A stretch of 64,000 nucleotides of DNA from Sthenelais limicola (Eukaryota; Annelida; Polychaeta; Phyllodocida; Sigalionidae), in the NCBI GenBank assembly GCA_942159475.1, contig OW804096.1:137401791-137465790 (forward strand). Reading direction: 5' to 3'. Shown here piece after piece: positions 32,331-44,082 of this stretch. The notes beneath the pieces were generated by a model that was not told where the DNA came from, searched no databases, and saw only the letters and a program-made list of their open reading frames with translations. The position numbers and the translations under genes were made by a program. The first letter of the stretch is position 1. Each line of letters begins with the position of its first letter.

Positions 32331-34984
32331 CCCGATGTGCAATAGAGCAGTTGTAACATGATTTTTACCTGGACATTTACACCTGATTTTGACCCGGTGC
32401 TTTACTAGTGGAAATCGTAAACGGTTGTGAGGCTCAATCTTGATTTTACAATGCTCTATGGACCCGATTTATAAACGCAGTCAAAATGCTCTCAATGATG
32501 CTCTCAGTACCAGGTGTAATTATGCACTTTTCATGCACTCAACGATGCACTATTGAACATGTTCTAAAATACAGATCTGTTGCACTCAGCGGGACACTTT
32601 CATTATGTTCTGTTCACTAGTGTTTTTCAACAATTCACACATTTCAATGGACGTTTAAGAAAACTGTCTGAAGAGTCAAAGAGAAGTTGCCAATCCTTCA
32701 GCTCCTTATACATAGATTTGTTCATCCTTTACACCATCGCGATTTACTACCTCTGTCCCAATAATGTTGGTGCTATCACAATAAGGCTGGACGGCACCAT
32801 GGGCAGCAAATACGGCCGCTAAACTCCTGGGAAGGTAGTATGGTGGTCTTGACTCACCCAGGCTACTTCAATCAAATATATGTTCAGGGATAGGAGTGTC
32901 TTAATTACAAGATTGTCATCACCAAAGACATATAACTTACACAAATAAAATATGGAAGGATATCACTTATTACACTCCTAAGTATATGATGGGAAATATC
33001 TTTAGATGATAAATGTTACATAAGTGTATTAGCGTGGCATTCATTATAAAAAATAATTGTAAATTCAAATGTGTTACCAGTACCGCTACCTGGTGAAACA
33101 AGTACCGCCACCTAGTACCGCCACCTACTGGTGCACTGGTCCCCTATATATGGCGAGTTGCAATGTATTTGTATTGTATACTGTTTATGTCCTGAATCAG
33201 TACAGATAACATTTTAAAGGGTAACAATGACAATTTCCACCGGAAAAGGGAACAGACCCCTTCTATAGAAGAATGAATGGGTAGGGAGGGATGAAGTGGG
33301 TTTGGACAGAAGGAATGTGGGAGAGTGATGTTGAGATTCATATGGAAAGTATGGAGTTGATTGAGTTGATTGAGAAATTCATACTGCATTACTGTTGATA
33401 TATTACAAGAAAGAGGGCCGCAGTGTTTTTGAAAAGTTCTGTTTTCTCCGTCCTAAGTTATTTTTTACCAAATAACTTTTTTTATGCGAAATGAACTTAT
33501 CATTCAGTTATCAAAAAAAACGGCTAATCCTTTTTCTTAAATGTGACTGTTCATTAGGGAGAGAGAGGTGGGGGGGGGGCAGAGAGAGATGGGGGGGGGG
33601 GAGTGAGAGAGAGAGAGGCAAAGAGAGAGAGAGAGACGGCACAGAACTATATCTACTACAGATGTTGGGATGGGTGCTGCCAATCGTTGGAGAATTAGTT
33701 AAATTAAATTCCTGACTTCGTTGAAAACATAGAAACTTGTGAAGTTGAGTTTTTTTACTTTTTTAATGGACTATCTAGGAGCCAACGTTTCGGACATTAC
33801 TGTCCTTCATCAGGGCCAGTCCAGGCTGTATCTACTATATTTCTGTCAGACGGGGGAAAGAGAGAAAGTGCATGTATATAATAAAAAGCTATAATGGTTC
33901 ACAGAATTGGTTCAGTTCAGATCAATCACAATCAAATACAACTACCTAAAGACCGTTAGACATGGATATTTTCGAAACATTTTTTGGTCTCCATTTCTTG
34001 CATGAAATGACCAGGAATTTAAACTCTCACGGCCCACGTACACTTCTCAGTCATTTACCTCTGTGACTGATCTCTGGCCTATTATCCAGTAAGGGTTAAA
34101 CCTATTCTAGTTAATCTTTGTATTTGTATTGCTCGTTGAAATAAGATAACTGCATGCAGCAAGTGCTTTTACACCTAATTTATATATACAATTTTGATAT
34201 GCGTTTTGAAGTGGATCAATTGATGCACTGTGCACAAGGTACATAACTGCTTTTTATAAATTTATTCCAAACGTTCATGTCGCATTTGGATTGGTGTACA
34301 TGTGAAGAACGGGATGGGAATTGGAGAGTTATATATTAATAGCATTTGTTATATCTATCGATCTATCTATCTTACACGTAGTATGAAATAAGAATACACT
34401 ACACAACAGTTTTTGCCACTGAAATGGACGGGCTTCTATAAGGTGTAAACGCTGACACACAAGCTCTGAGGCAGGGTTAGCTAGGGGTTTGGGTGAGGAT
34501 TCGCACTTAGATTAACACCCCCACCAATCCCACTACACACACCACTTCGCCCTCTGGGGACAGGCATACATAGTTTCTGTTTCCCACTCATTCACCACAT
34601 ACAGTAAAGATATTCTGTTTCGATTTAAATCTTACAAAAAAATCCCCGACTTGAGTATATCTTCTTTTCAGACGTGGAGAAAAAAATCAATATTAGGTTA
34701 TGTTCATGATGATGAATAATCCAATGATTTTCCCGGTTGTTTGGAGTTATATTGATACATATCTTTGTTTGTCGCTTGTTGAAATAATTTAACTGCATGT
34801 AGCATGTGCATTTACACCCGATTTAGATGCATAACTTTGATACACATTTTGAAGTAGATCAGTTGATGCACGTTTCATCGGGTGCAGAACCAGGTGCAGA
34901 ACCGCTTTTTTGAGAGGATTGCACATATGTGACTGGTCAGATGCACTTATGTGACTGGTCAGTGGGTCTACCATTGCACATCAG
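32331..34984. mobile_element. 2.65-kb DNA element inside LINE no. 1
   Basis: Its ends are CCCGATGTGCAAT and the near-inverse ATTGCACATCAG; GTC is present on both outer sides (32328-32330 and 34985-34987) as a 3-bp target duplication. Removing it restores the host frame LSNR|LASSLPN. No transposase frame. Contents: a CTGGTGAAA/TACCGCCACCT segment (33020-33130) also found at 17935-18040, a GA/GGGG-rich run (33560-33640), a hammerhead-like hairpin (33788) and two diverged direct copies of a GTTGAAATAA...AACTGCATG segment (about 34135 and 34775). Confidence 0.7.
33788..33813 (-). ncRNA. hammerhead-like hairpin motif, copy 3
   Basis: On the minus strand: CTGATGA, A, GGACA, GTAA loop, TGTCC, GAAA, then CGTTGG. 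The GTAA tetraloop (GNRA type) and the perfect 5-bp stem support a folded RNA. Motifs of this kind occur in Penelope-like and other retroelements of animals. Confidence 0.45.
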
Positions 34985-35372
34985 GTCTATTTGATAAGGT
35001 TTTCGAGATGAGTTTATAATCTAGATTAAGAAGGGTAATTGGACGCCAATTTTTTATCAGAAGTAGATCATTATCCTTCTTCGGAATGACGCTTATGATG
35101 CCTCTTTTTTGATTATTGGTCATTTCGCCGTCAATTAGACAAGCTTCTAACATACACATAAACAGGGGTTTAATCAAGTGCCAAAAATACAAGTAAAATT
35201 CAACAGTATAACCGTCGCACCCAGGCGATTTGTTTTTCTTGAAGGTCTTTAACCATTTTTCGACTTCATCATGAGTTATTTCTCTACATAATATTTTGTT
35301 GTCTTCATCACCAAGTTGGACGGCGTGAACAGGGTTACAAAATTCTTCACCAGCTATGTCGCTAACAGGCAC
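34985..35372 (-). pseudogene. L1/Tx1-like LINE no. 1, start of RT
   Basis: Continues the endonuclease frame after a 1-nt shift near 35365. Shows KKNKSPGCDGYTVEFY, KRGIISVIPKKDN, NWRPITLLNLDYKLISKTLSNR, the fingers region of this clade, up to the insertion point of the DNA element at 34985. The last codons before the stop at 34968 belong to the insert. Confidence 0.85.
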
Positions 35373-36643
35373 TTTTTGTAGAGAGAAGTATAGTAATTTT
35401 TACCTTCGTCCAATATTTCACTTTGTTTAGAAGTGATAGAACCATTTACATTAAGAATTGAAATCACTTTCTTGCCAGCTTTAAACTTTTCTAATGCACA
35501 AAAGTATTTGGAGGGTTTCTCTCCCTCAGTGGCCCATTTGGCTTTAGATCTTATTAAGGCTCCTTCTGCCCTCACCATTTCCATCTCCCTTAATTCTTGA
35601 GAAATAGCTTTTCGTTCATTCGCTTCTTCGAGAGTTAACCTTCTTTTTTTATCTAATACATCAAGTTTTTCCTTTAACATCGCATTCTTAAGTTTTCTGC
35701 ATTTGGCTATCTCACAACATCTGGAGATTGCGAGTTCTCTGACTCTAAGCTTAAAGAATTCCCATTTAACTTTAGAACCGAGTGCTTCGTTATTAGTGCG
35801 TTCATATTCTCTTTCTACACCATTCACAAAGGTATCGTCAAGTAAGAGCTTGGTGTTAAACTTCCAGTAACCCCTTCCTCTGGCGGCTACGCCAATGTAC
35901 ATATCTATTCTAACTTCATTATGATCAGAGTGAATGCTAGAAACAATTTCGCATTTGTGAACTCTGTTAGACATGTTATTAGATACAAAAATATAGTCAA
36001 GTCTGGAGTTTTGTTGTAGTCTTGACCAGGTAATGTTCGGGAGGCCTTGACTTCTTGCGCTGACAATATCATCTAAGTCCAGTTCATTGATAAAATTGGC
36101 TAGTTTTATGCTTGCAATGCTGGACGGTTTGTACGTGATGTCTGCATTTAGATCACCTAGAACAATTAGTCTGTCATATTTGATTAGACCTAAGATGTTT
36201 TTCACCTCATTTAGGAAGGCAGTCTGTTCCTTTGGTTTGTCACTGTTTGGGGCGTACACACTTAGAATACAAAAGACCGTGTTATTTATATTTAATGTAA
36301 GACGTAGCCATCTACCATTTGGGTCAGCTTCATAAGAATCAATACACTTTTTCAGGCTTTTTGGAACAAGAAACATGATTCCTCTCGATGCAGAGGTACC
36401 ATGTGCAAAAAGGAGTTGCCCTCCCCATTGGGATTGCCATATTTTTTCTTTTGCCTTCACTGAGTGGGTTTCCTGTAGAGCCACTATGGTGTCCTGTAAC
36501 TGATTAAACTGTAAAAATATGGCTTTTCTTTTGGTGGCGTTATTTAAACCATTTATATTAAGAGACACTCGCTTGGTGGACGCGCCGAAGTTTTCAATAT
36601 CGGTTTGCTGCATTTTTAACAATACAAGCACACAAATATTCAC
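35354..36643 (-). pseudogene. L1/Tx1-like LINE no. 1, endonuclease part of ORF2
   Basis: 429 codons with an L1-type EEP endonuclease: SLNINGLN, VALQETH (catalytic Glu), SVYAPNS, VLGDLNAD, SRLDYIFVS, IHSDHNEV (complete SDH motif), then the linker and SKAKWATEGEKPSKYFCALEK typical of this clade. All endonuclease residues are present, but a frameshift near 35365 separates it from the RT, so the protein is broken. It starts 18 bp after ORF1; the first ATG in the domain frame is a few codons inside (MQQTDIENFG at about 36613). Confidence 0.88.
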
Positions 36644-36661
36644 TTCTTGCTGCCTTATCCA

Positions 36662-38281
36662 CTAATTTTGCCCTTCACTAGATTCCATAGATGATTCCTC
36701 GGCGGCTTCTTGTGGGGAATCCCTTCTAATTTCGTCGCGGACCTTCGCCCACATTTTACCGACCAGGTTGCCGTCAGAGGGCCATATGCTCACATCCAGA
36801 ACATTAGGGTTGTCTAGACCCAGACCAATCCCCCATGTTTTGTTGGTTGGGGATGCTTCCCCAATAACTCTATCACCGGTCGAAAGGAGATAATCTCTGA
36901 CTACCTCGTTGTGTCTTGTTTTTGCCCGCAGCGCCTTGAGTAGGACTTCTTGTCTATGGATAGGCCATCTGTGTTTCTCGTCAAACACATTTCCCATAAA
37001 CCGTTTACATTCCACTGGGTCTTTTGTTTTTAAGGCCAGTGCAGGTTTTACAGGGTCGCCGGCGATCTTGGCCTTCTGGTAGAAAAGGTATTGCTCCACA
37101 TGGTCAAATCTTTGGCAGTCAAGGAAGAATGGAGAATTGAAATGGTTGGACAATGGGTTGTCGGAAGAGAAGAAGACTACTGTGTTGTCATCTTGCCTCT
37201 TTGAGAGCTGGGATAGGAGCAATTCAGTTGGGACGCCGTCCAACTGGTCGTGCCGGTAGTGAATGCCATTTACTTTAATGTTGGTACCGAATTGCTCTAC
37301 ATCATAGCGTTTTGCTCTTGCTGCTGAGCATATAGCCCTCGCTTTTGCCAGCCTTTGGCGGACAATGAATGGTGTATCTTTTCGGATGTTCATTCCCTTG
37401 CCTTTAGGTGTGTTCTCTTCATCGAACTGTTTGAGTCGCAGTCTGGCGTCATAAACCATGTTGGCCTGTTCAACAGATGCTAATTCGATTTTTAGCGGCA
37501 CATCATCTTTCTTACCGATCCTTATAACACTTCTCACTGTTATGTTATGAAGCATTAGGTATTCGGTGATTACCTTGTTTATCTTGTCAAATAGTTCATT
37601 GTTTGACTCTTCGACTCTCGACTTGATGCCTAAAACAAGTAGGTTCCTCTCCAATTTAATGGTTTCTTGAAGAATAAACTCCTTGTCTTTTTCTTGCTCA
37701 TCTCTCTTTTGTTTGACGCAGTCTGTGTCTTTAGGAGTCGATGTGGAAGCCAATTCACCTCTGACGGCCTTCATCTCCTCTTCTTGGAATCTTAATCTCT
37801 CATCAAAGCCGCCCATGGCGATGTCTCTCTGACTGTTATAATCTTTCACATCAGACATATCTTGCTTAAGAATGTTAGTCTCAGATTGTACCTCCTTCAC
37901 TTCATCTCTAATAGCCTCGAGTTCCTCGATTCTTTTTTTGAGTTCTTCAAAATCTTGCTGTTCCTGTTGGCTACTCCTCTGCCTCTCTTGGGACATTTTT
38001 GCGAGTAAGGTTTTAAGCCCGGATTCAGCAGCTTTTTCCTTGGACTTACTGGCGTTCTGTTCATTTGAGACCTTATTTGGGACCTTATTTGTGTTGTCCA
38101 CCTCCATAGTGGATCCGCCAGCCATGTCTTTAGCTTCGTATTCTCTATCACTATGCTTGGGGAGTTTAGCCAGGGATTTATTAGCTTCAGGGGAAGCGTC
38201 AAGAGGTCTCTTTTTAGTGTTACCGTTGTCGCCGTTGGCGGTGGTGTTACCGTTGTCGCCGTTGGCGGTGGCGGCAGACAT
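36662..38281 (-). CDS. L1/Tx1-like LINE ORF1 protein: coiled coil + RRM-like + NADAR domain
   Basis: 539 codons from the ATG at 38281 (the frame is open 20 codons further up without ATG). Order: a repeated ATANGDNGNT tract, a basic RPLDASPEANK-type stretch, a long coiled coil (about 90-210), an RRM-like segment (about 212-285: NLLVLGIKSR ... IRIGKK ... LKIEL), a basic CTD (RQRLAKARAICSAARAKR) and a NADAR domain (about 368-518): FSSDNPLSNHF, HVEQYLFYQKA (conserved Glu), DPVECKRFMG, RWPIHRQEVLLKALRAK, LLSTGDRVIGEAS, TWGIGLG and GNLVGKMWAKVRDEI. The frame is intact although ORF2 of the same element is destroyed. It shares the plan of the ORF1 at 29254 but only distant sequence similarity. Confidence 0.85.
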   Translation of the reverse strand: MSAATANGDNGNTTANGDNGNTKKRPLDASPEANKSLAKLPKHSDREYEAKDMAGGSTMEVDNTNKVPNKVSNEQNASKSKEKAAESGLKTLLAKMSQERQRSSQQEQQDFEELKKRIEELEAIRDEVKEVQSETNILKQDMSDVKDYNSQRDIAMGGFDERLRFQEEEMKAVRGELASTSTPKDTDCVKQKRDEQEKDKEFILQETIKLERNLLVLGIKSRVEESNNELFDKINKVITEYLMLHNITVRSVIRIGKKDDVPLKIELASVEQANMVYDARLRLKQFDEENTPKGKGMNIRKDTPFIVRQRLAKARAICSAARAKRYDVEQFGTNIKVNGIHYRHDQLDGVPTELLLSQLSKRQDDNTVVFFSSDNPLSNHFNSPFFLDCQRFDHVEQYLFYQKAKIAGDPVKPALALKTKDPVECKRFMGNVFDEKHRWPIHRQEVLLKALRAKTRHNEVVRDYLLSTGDRVIGEASPTNKTWGIGLGLDNPNVLDVSIWPSDGNLVGKMWAKVRDEIRRDSPQEAAEESSMESSEGQN

Positions 38282-38400
38282 ATCCTTGGCGCAAATCTGT
38301 GTTGCACCCGGTTTGTCGGGTGTAGGTTCGTACGTATACACTGGATGTTTTACCTTTTTCTTTCTTCCGGTACAATGGCGGCTAGTACTTCCGCTTGGTG

Positions 38401-38975
38401 TGATTTGCCCTTAGCCTTTTTCTATCGCGAGGTATTTGGATCTTCTTAAACCATGTTCTCCTCGGATTTGAGAGTTCTTTCCTAATTTATATGGATTCCC
38501 AGTATTACTTGATCGTCAGATATTGTTCTTTCTCAGTTTTAAGGTTACAAGCGGCACGGAGGGAGTTTGTGTTGTTCCTGCTTGGCACGACCTCTAGTGA
38601 GAGAGTTCACAACTTCCTATACTGATTTTTGTTTTTCAACTAACTCGCCAGATGGCAACACAGAGGGTATGCTTTGCATTAAAAATTAACTTTATCGTAA
38701 CTAAGTCTTTTGCGAGGTTATAATGTCAAAGTTGTTTTACTAATCATTTACACACAAACAGTTTCACATTGGTTTCAAACCTTGTCAGGCGAGATTTCTG
38801 GGTTTTGTTCCCTTTTCAATCCTTTTGTCTGGAGCTTGAGTTGTCAGCCGGCGAGCTTCCCATTTGTGAGAAGGAGCGAACCTGCGTTAATCCATTTGCT
38901 CATATTTGAAGGGATAGTTGTAGGAGTTATCAGTCCAGTTGCACAGAATCCATCCGTTTGTGATGCAGTTTGTTC
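38401..38975. other. probable leader of LINE no. 1; no gene
   Basis: Sequence between ORF1 of LINE no. 1 and the tail of LINE no. 2. It could be the 5'UTR/promoter of LINE no. 1 on the minus strand. No exon recognised. Confidence 0.4.
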
Positions 38976-41900
38976 TTTTTTTTTCTTTTTTTTTTTTTTC
39001 TTTTTTTTCTTTTTTTTCTTTTTATACATCTTTATTAAACAGTATCCTGCCATCTCGGCTTCTACATCGCTAAACATTTTACTGAAGTGAGTTAATCTTT
39101 AGGTTAGCATCGTTCTCCCTACATAAATTGGAAGACGTTTATCAACATATATATAACAAATTAGAGAGTGTTCAATCTCTTGTTTACAAGAAAACCTTGA
39201 GGACAAACATGGTATCGCATGACAACACTATCCATTGAAGAAGGTTAAGAAGTCATCTCTAAGGCTCCTCCAAGGGAGGCTTTTCTGTTTCTTGTTAGGG
39301 TTGATATAAATCGATTGTATGGTAATGTTTAGTCTGCTTCTTAATTCACTCATGAGGTGTATAAATGTCAAATTATTATCATAACAATTTCTGTCTGTGA
39401 ATAAACGACTTGGTGTGTATTATTAACCAATTAATCACTCTTGAACCATCATTACTGACTGGAACCCCTAACAGAATCAAGATTGGGTTGATTTGCACTA
39501 CCCTGTCTATTTTTTCTATTATTTCTTCTTCATTTTCTTTTCTATTGAAGTACCCTATATCATAAATCCAATTGAACAAATTCTGCCAAAGTGATCTGGC
39601 TTTCGAGCACTCTACTAAGAAGTGGCGTACGTTGTCCACTCTTTCAGCACAATAACTACACTGTTTTGTACTTCTTATTGATATATTCTTCAGGTGTTCG
39701 TTACAGGGTATGGCTTTATGAAGGATTTTATATTGAAGCGACTGTAACCTAGTTTCCTCAGAGATTTGGTAGACTCTACGGAAAGTGTCCTTCCAGTCTA
39801 GTCTCTCAAACTCTGTATCGGATAGGCTCAAGATTTCTTGCCATTTGTCAAATTTCACTAGATTCAACCTTTTTTTCTTGATTAATGCTTGGTGGACGAT
39901 TTTGGAAGAGCAGTTCATGATATTAACTTTCTCTTCCCCTATTTCTATTAAGATTTTCCCTTCGTCGGGTACGTCATATGACCTTCTCATTAATAGTATC
40001 CACTCTCTGGGGATAGCTCTAGCGAGTTCTATCCTCTCGGCAAAGTTAGTTTCAATGTTGTAGTTCTGTTTTAACTCTTTAGTTGACATCAATCTTCCCT
40101 GTTCGTCTAGGATATCTCCTAGGGCATTAATACCATTATTCTTCCAGTGCAGCCAATTCAGCATTTTATTTTTCACTTTGATATACCTATTCGACCATAG
40201 TCTCTCCCGTCTGACCTGTTCAGGGTCTTCCGGTCTTTGACTGTAGAAGTATCTATTCCACACCAGGAATATCTCCTTGTAAAAGTTGTTAATATACATT
40301 TTAGGTTGGTACCTACTGAGGAAGATGTCTTCTACATTTTTCTTAAGGCAGTCTTCCAAAACCGAAAACCAGGTAGTATGTCTACTTAACATGATTCTTT
40401 GTACCCATTTTATCCTGTTAACCTCGTATATATCCTCAATCAACCTGAGGTTCATTCCACCCATATCGAGGTTTTGAGTAAGAAATGGGGCCGAAATTGC
40501 TCGATGTTTATTATTCCATACAAAATCCAGTATAATATCATCAATTTTCTTCCTCAGAGTTTTATCAATAGAAATACACGACATTACATGTTGGACGATG
40601 GACGTCAAGAACACATTTGCAACAACAACTCTTCCTTTTAGGGAGAGGAAACGATTCCTCCAATCATGTATTACCCCTTTCATTTTGACAATCGCTTGCT
40701 CGCCATCAATTTTGGACATTAGTTTCTCGTTTCTCGGTGAGAGTAGGGTTACTCCCAATACATTGAGTCTATTACTCCATTTAATGGTTTGCATGGTATC
40801 ACTCGTCAAGGTAATGGTTCCGATTTTACACCCATTAGATTTTCCGGGATTTAGTGACAGTCCCGAGGCTGTTTCGAAAGATTTAAGTATTTGGAAAACA
40901 CGAACCAGAGAGGCTTCATCTCTCACCACCAGGGTGGTATCGTCTGCAAATTATATAACCTTTTCCTGATGATTTAAAACATTTATTCCTCTAACCTCTT
41001 CACAATCTCTGATGTTCTGGGCTAGCTTTTCTACCACTATAGTGAAGAGAATCGATGAAACAGGATCTCCCTGTTTCATCCCTCTCTTCACCGAAAACCA
41101 GTCCGAGGAGAAACCACTATTACAGAAAACTGCCTTGGAATCGCGCAGCAAAGTTTTAACACACTCTACAAACTCCTGACTTATGTTATGATCTAGGAGT
41201 GCTTTTTCCATAAACTCCCAGTTGACGGAGTCGTACGCCTTAGAAAAATCTAAGGATACGACTATGTCATTCCGGTTCTGCAGCTCTAACAATGAAATTA
41301 AGTCATCTATCTTTCTCACGGCCGTGCCGATATATCTGCCCTTTACGAAACCATATTGATTTTCGTTGATAATATGGGGCAAAAAACCTGACAACCTGGT
41401 TGCAATAATTTTAGACACTATCTTATAGTCCACGTTTAGGAGCGTAATTGGACGCCAGTTCTTAATAAAATTTAAATCATTGTTTTTCTTTGGTATTACA
41501 CTCACCAGGCCTCTTCTCTGTTCATCGGTCATCAAACCCTCTTGAAAACAATTTATCATCATTTTCAAAAAGAGGTCTTTTATTAAGTACCAAAAAAACT
41601 TATAGAACTCGACGGTAAAGCCGTCCGAACCTGGGGACTTGTTCCCCTTCATGTCCTTTAGGACTTTCTCCGCCTCTACCGTATTATATGTTTTACAAAG
41701 ATAATCGTTATCTTCTTCATCTAGTCTTACTGTGTTTTTAGAACCAATAAACAAACCGGCGGATGTAGGATCACTCGGTTTGGACTCATATAATTTCGAG
41801 TAGAAATTCTCCCCTTCTTTTAGTATTTGTTTCCTATCTGTGACCATAACATCATCAATTTTAATTTGTGTAATCACCTTTTTCGATGAATTATATTTCT

Positions 41901-42128
41901 CAAGGGAACAGAAGTATTTTGTCGGTTTTTCACCGTCTACTGCCCATTTGGCTTTTGACCTGAGCAATGCCCCTTCTGCCTTCTTTAGTTCTATCTCTCT
42001 TAGCTCATTAATAACACAATATTTTTCATCAGATTCTTCTCTGGATAAGATCGTCTTCAGTTTGTTCTTAGTTTGCTTTATCCTGAGTGTTTTAGTCCGT
42101 CTGGCTAAGATGGTTTTGATTTCTCCGA
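38976..42128 (-). mobile_element. L1/Tx1-like LINE no. 2, 5'-truncated
   Basis: 3' end is a 48-bp T/C tract (38976-39023; an A-rich tail on the minus strand) preceded by AATAAA (39036-39031). Only the RT half of ORF2 and the 3' end are present. The 5' break is near 42128 inside the linker before the RT. No clear target duplication. Confidence 0.8.
39228..42128 (-). pseudogene. L1/Tx1-like LINE no. 2, ORF2 RT
   Basis: From LRSKAKWAVDGEKPTKYFC through NKSPGSDGFTVEFY, NWRPITLLNVDYKI, SLDFSKAYDSVNW and KRGMKQGDPVSSILF. At 40951-40953 a TAA replaces the codon before FADDTTLVV, the catalytic motif C; the same frame then runs on to 39379. There a 1-nt shift (near 39378) separates the last 50 residues (DNNLTFIHLMSELRSR ... 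FFNG), which end at TAG 39228-39230. The zinc knuckle CSYC...HFLVEC is intact. With a nonsense codon, a frameshift and a truncation the copy is dead. Confidence 0.88.
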
Positions 42129-43253
42129 TGGGGACGATAATCCGAGGATTAGCTGCTACTAGTCAAAATGGCGCGAACCACGTTGATTTTGAGAGTCCAA
42201 GAATTTCCGATGTTTGATATGTGAAAACCACAGCTTTACAGGGGTTGAACTTAATTTCAGAAGAATCCCTGAAGGTTTATATACAGTTCAGCTTATCCTT
42301 GAGCCCTGATGGTTATCCAAAAAAAAAAGAGAAGATTAGTTGTCCTAGCAAGGAGGCGTCTCTTTACGTTCGAGGTTAAACCGGAAGCTCGGTTCAAGTC
42401 TCCATTTAGGGGGAGGGGGTTTAGGGTTTATGCAAAAATGAGTGATGAATTTTCTACAAAATTGACCATAAATATATTTTTACCTCGGTGGAATCGATCT
42501 AATATGGTCGATTCCAGAAATGTTGTGCAATTTTGATGTTTTTCACGTTTTATTCAATAGTGTTGACAAAAGTGAGAAAAAAATCAGATTGGCTTATATT
42601 TTCGTCCTTATGATGAGAAATATTATTTTGGCTAAAATAAATTGTTCCAACGAATGCATCTTCTATCTACTATAAAAAGAAAACTTTACAATAAAAGTTA
42701 AACAAACAACAACAACAGTTTGATAGGGAAAATGCCTAATATGATATCACGAAATAGGGAATAGGAGAATTATCTCTTTTTCTACAAAATAACCATAAAT
42801 ACTTGTTTCCCTCAATATCTACAAATTGTCCAAACTCTTAAGATAACCATATCAAAACAGTACTTTGCAGTGAACAACATACCTTTAAATTTTATTGGGA
42901 ATTGTACATGAGAATATGTTTCATGGGAATTTTGAACCAGAATTAAGTTTCATTATGGGGCATGCATGCGCCTTTTAGTTATACCAGACTTATACATAAC
43001 CTCATGTAACCTACAAGTCCCTCCATAATGTTTTGATTCTAAGGAAAATATGCACCCAAATGCATATCCGAATATCAGCGATTTTTCGGTATTTGATATG
43101 TCATTTAAATGAATTTGCGACAAAAAAAACTGATAACTAATTTTTGTATCCGGATTTAATTGTATGCGTGAGATTTTAAAGCTTTAGCGTGACGGCATGA
43201 GATATTGGCTAAATGCGTGTGTCACACGCAAAATGCGTGAGACTTGAGAGCCC
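42129..43253. other. no gene; possible right part of the outer DNA element
   Basis: AT-rich, no exon recognised. The last 110 bp hold GCGTGAGA-type motifs and end with CTTGAGAGCCC. 43258-43734 beyond it also shows no gene; a unit of the 69-bp satellite lies near 43376. Confidence 0.5.
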
Positions 43254-43734
43254 GGCATCCCGTGCAGTGACATGTGACATATGTAACACTATTTTACAAT
43301 ATAATTTCATGAACCATTTTCTAGGGGCCTGGATACCTATATGAGCATTGGTTTTGAACCGCGACTGAATCCTGCTGCTGTTATATGTTTATACAAGATT
43401 TTGGTGTCAAATCTACTGGTGGAGAGTGATAATAAGTGAAGCCAAAAAACTGTTTATTTCTCTACAATTTCACACATTGACACAATATCATGAAAACAAT
43501 CGTTTTACGATTATGTGTGTTTGTGTGTTTGATTGGGTTTTACATTTCTATGGCATCATATTGAATAAAGGAATATCACAAGACATAATGAATATCTCAG
43601 GGTTACACTTGATTATATACCAAAAATAACAATAATATATTATATTGTAACGTTTACAACAACTTCATGCGCATTATTTAGGCTCAGTTGGAATGTCTTC
43701 CACCATTATCGATTTAGATTGGTCGGTCAGTAAT

Positions 43735-44082
43735 AGGGGAGTTGCGTAGCCGCCATTTTGAATCCTGATTCGCATGGCATTATGGGACTAATGGTACAGT
43801 GTAAAATCTATAGAAATCATGCTATGGTCAGCATGCGATATTTATCAGTGTGCAAATGTCAATATCCAAGCGTTATAATGTTTCCATAACACAAGTACCG
43901 GTACCCATCTTTCCTATCATGCATTTGGTTTTCATAGAACATTTATAAAAGCGGTGATATTCGTGAAAACATTCTTGCAATTATAGATAAAAATGTTCCC
44001 AAATATTCATATTCACATTCCATCAGAATCCATCCCACCATGCACTGTACCAGACATGTGCAGTGGCACATGCAACTCCCCT
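43735..44082 (-). repeat. MITE-B copy, complete
   Basis: AGGGGAGTTGCGTAGCC to GCAACTCCCCT, 348 bp, AT on both sides. Confidence 0.88.

Larger units (their letters stand above)
23747..38400 (-). mobile_element. L1/Tx1-like LINE no. 1, interrupted by two elements
   Basis: Read on the minus strand: ORF1 (38281-36662), ORF2 endonuclease (36643-35354), start of the RT (35372-34985), a DNA element (34984-32331), RT core (32330-30694), another LINE (30693-24536), RT C-terminus (24535-23997), 3'UTR with AATAAA (23776-23771) and an A-rich tail (23761-23747). At both interruptions the reading frame joins up when the insert and one target duplication are removed. The 5' boundary is not clear; 38400 is approximate, and the leader may reach 38970. 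Confidence 0.85.
23519..43253. mobile_element. putative outer DNA element bracketing the LINE block
   Basis: GGGCTCTCAAGT begins at 23519 and its exact inverse ends at 43253. Directly outside, GGCA occurs at 23515-23518 and 43254-43257, as a 4-bp target duplication would. Both sub-terminal regions have GCGTGAGA motifs. If it is one element, all LINEs between were inserted into it. Its own sequence would be roughly 23519-23746 and part of 42130-43253. No transposase seen. Confidence 0.4.

Noticed and set aside
37872..38449. 180- and 98-codon plus-strand and a 136-codon minus-strand frame over LINE ORF1
   Set aside because: Shadows of the NADAR-containing ORF1, kept open by its coiled-coil and repeat composition.
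38844..39077. Frame with a poly-Lys run
   Set aside because: Translation of the A-rich tail of LINE no. 2.
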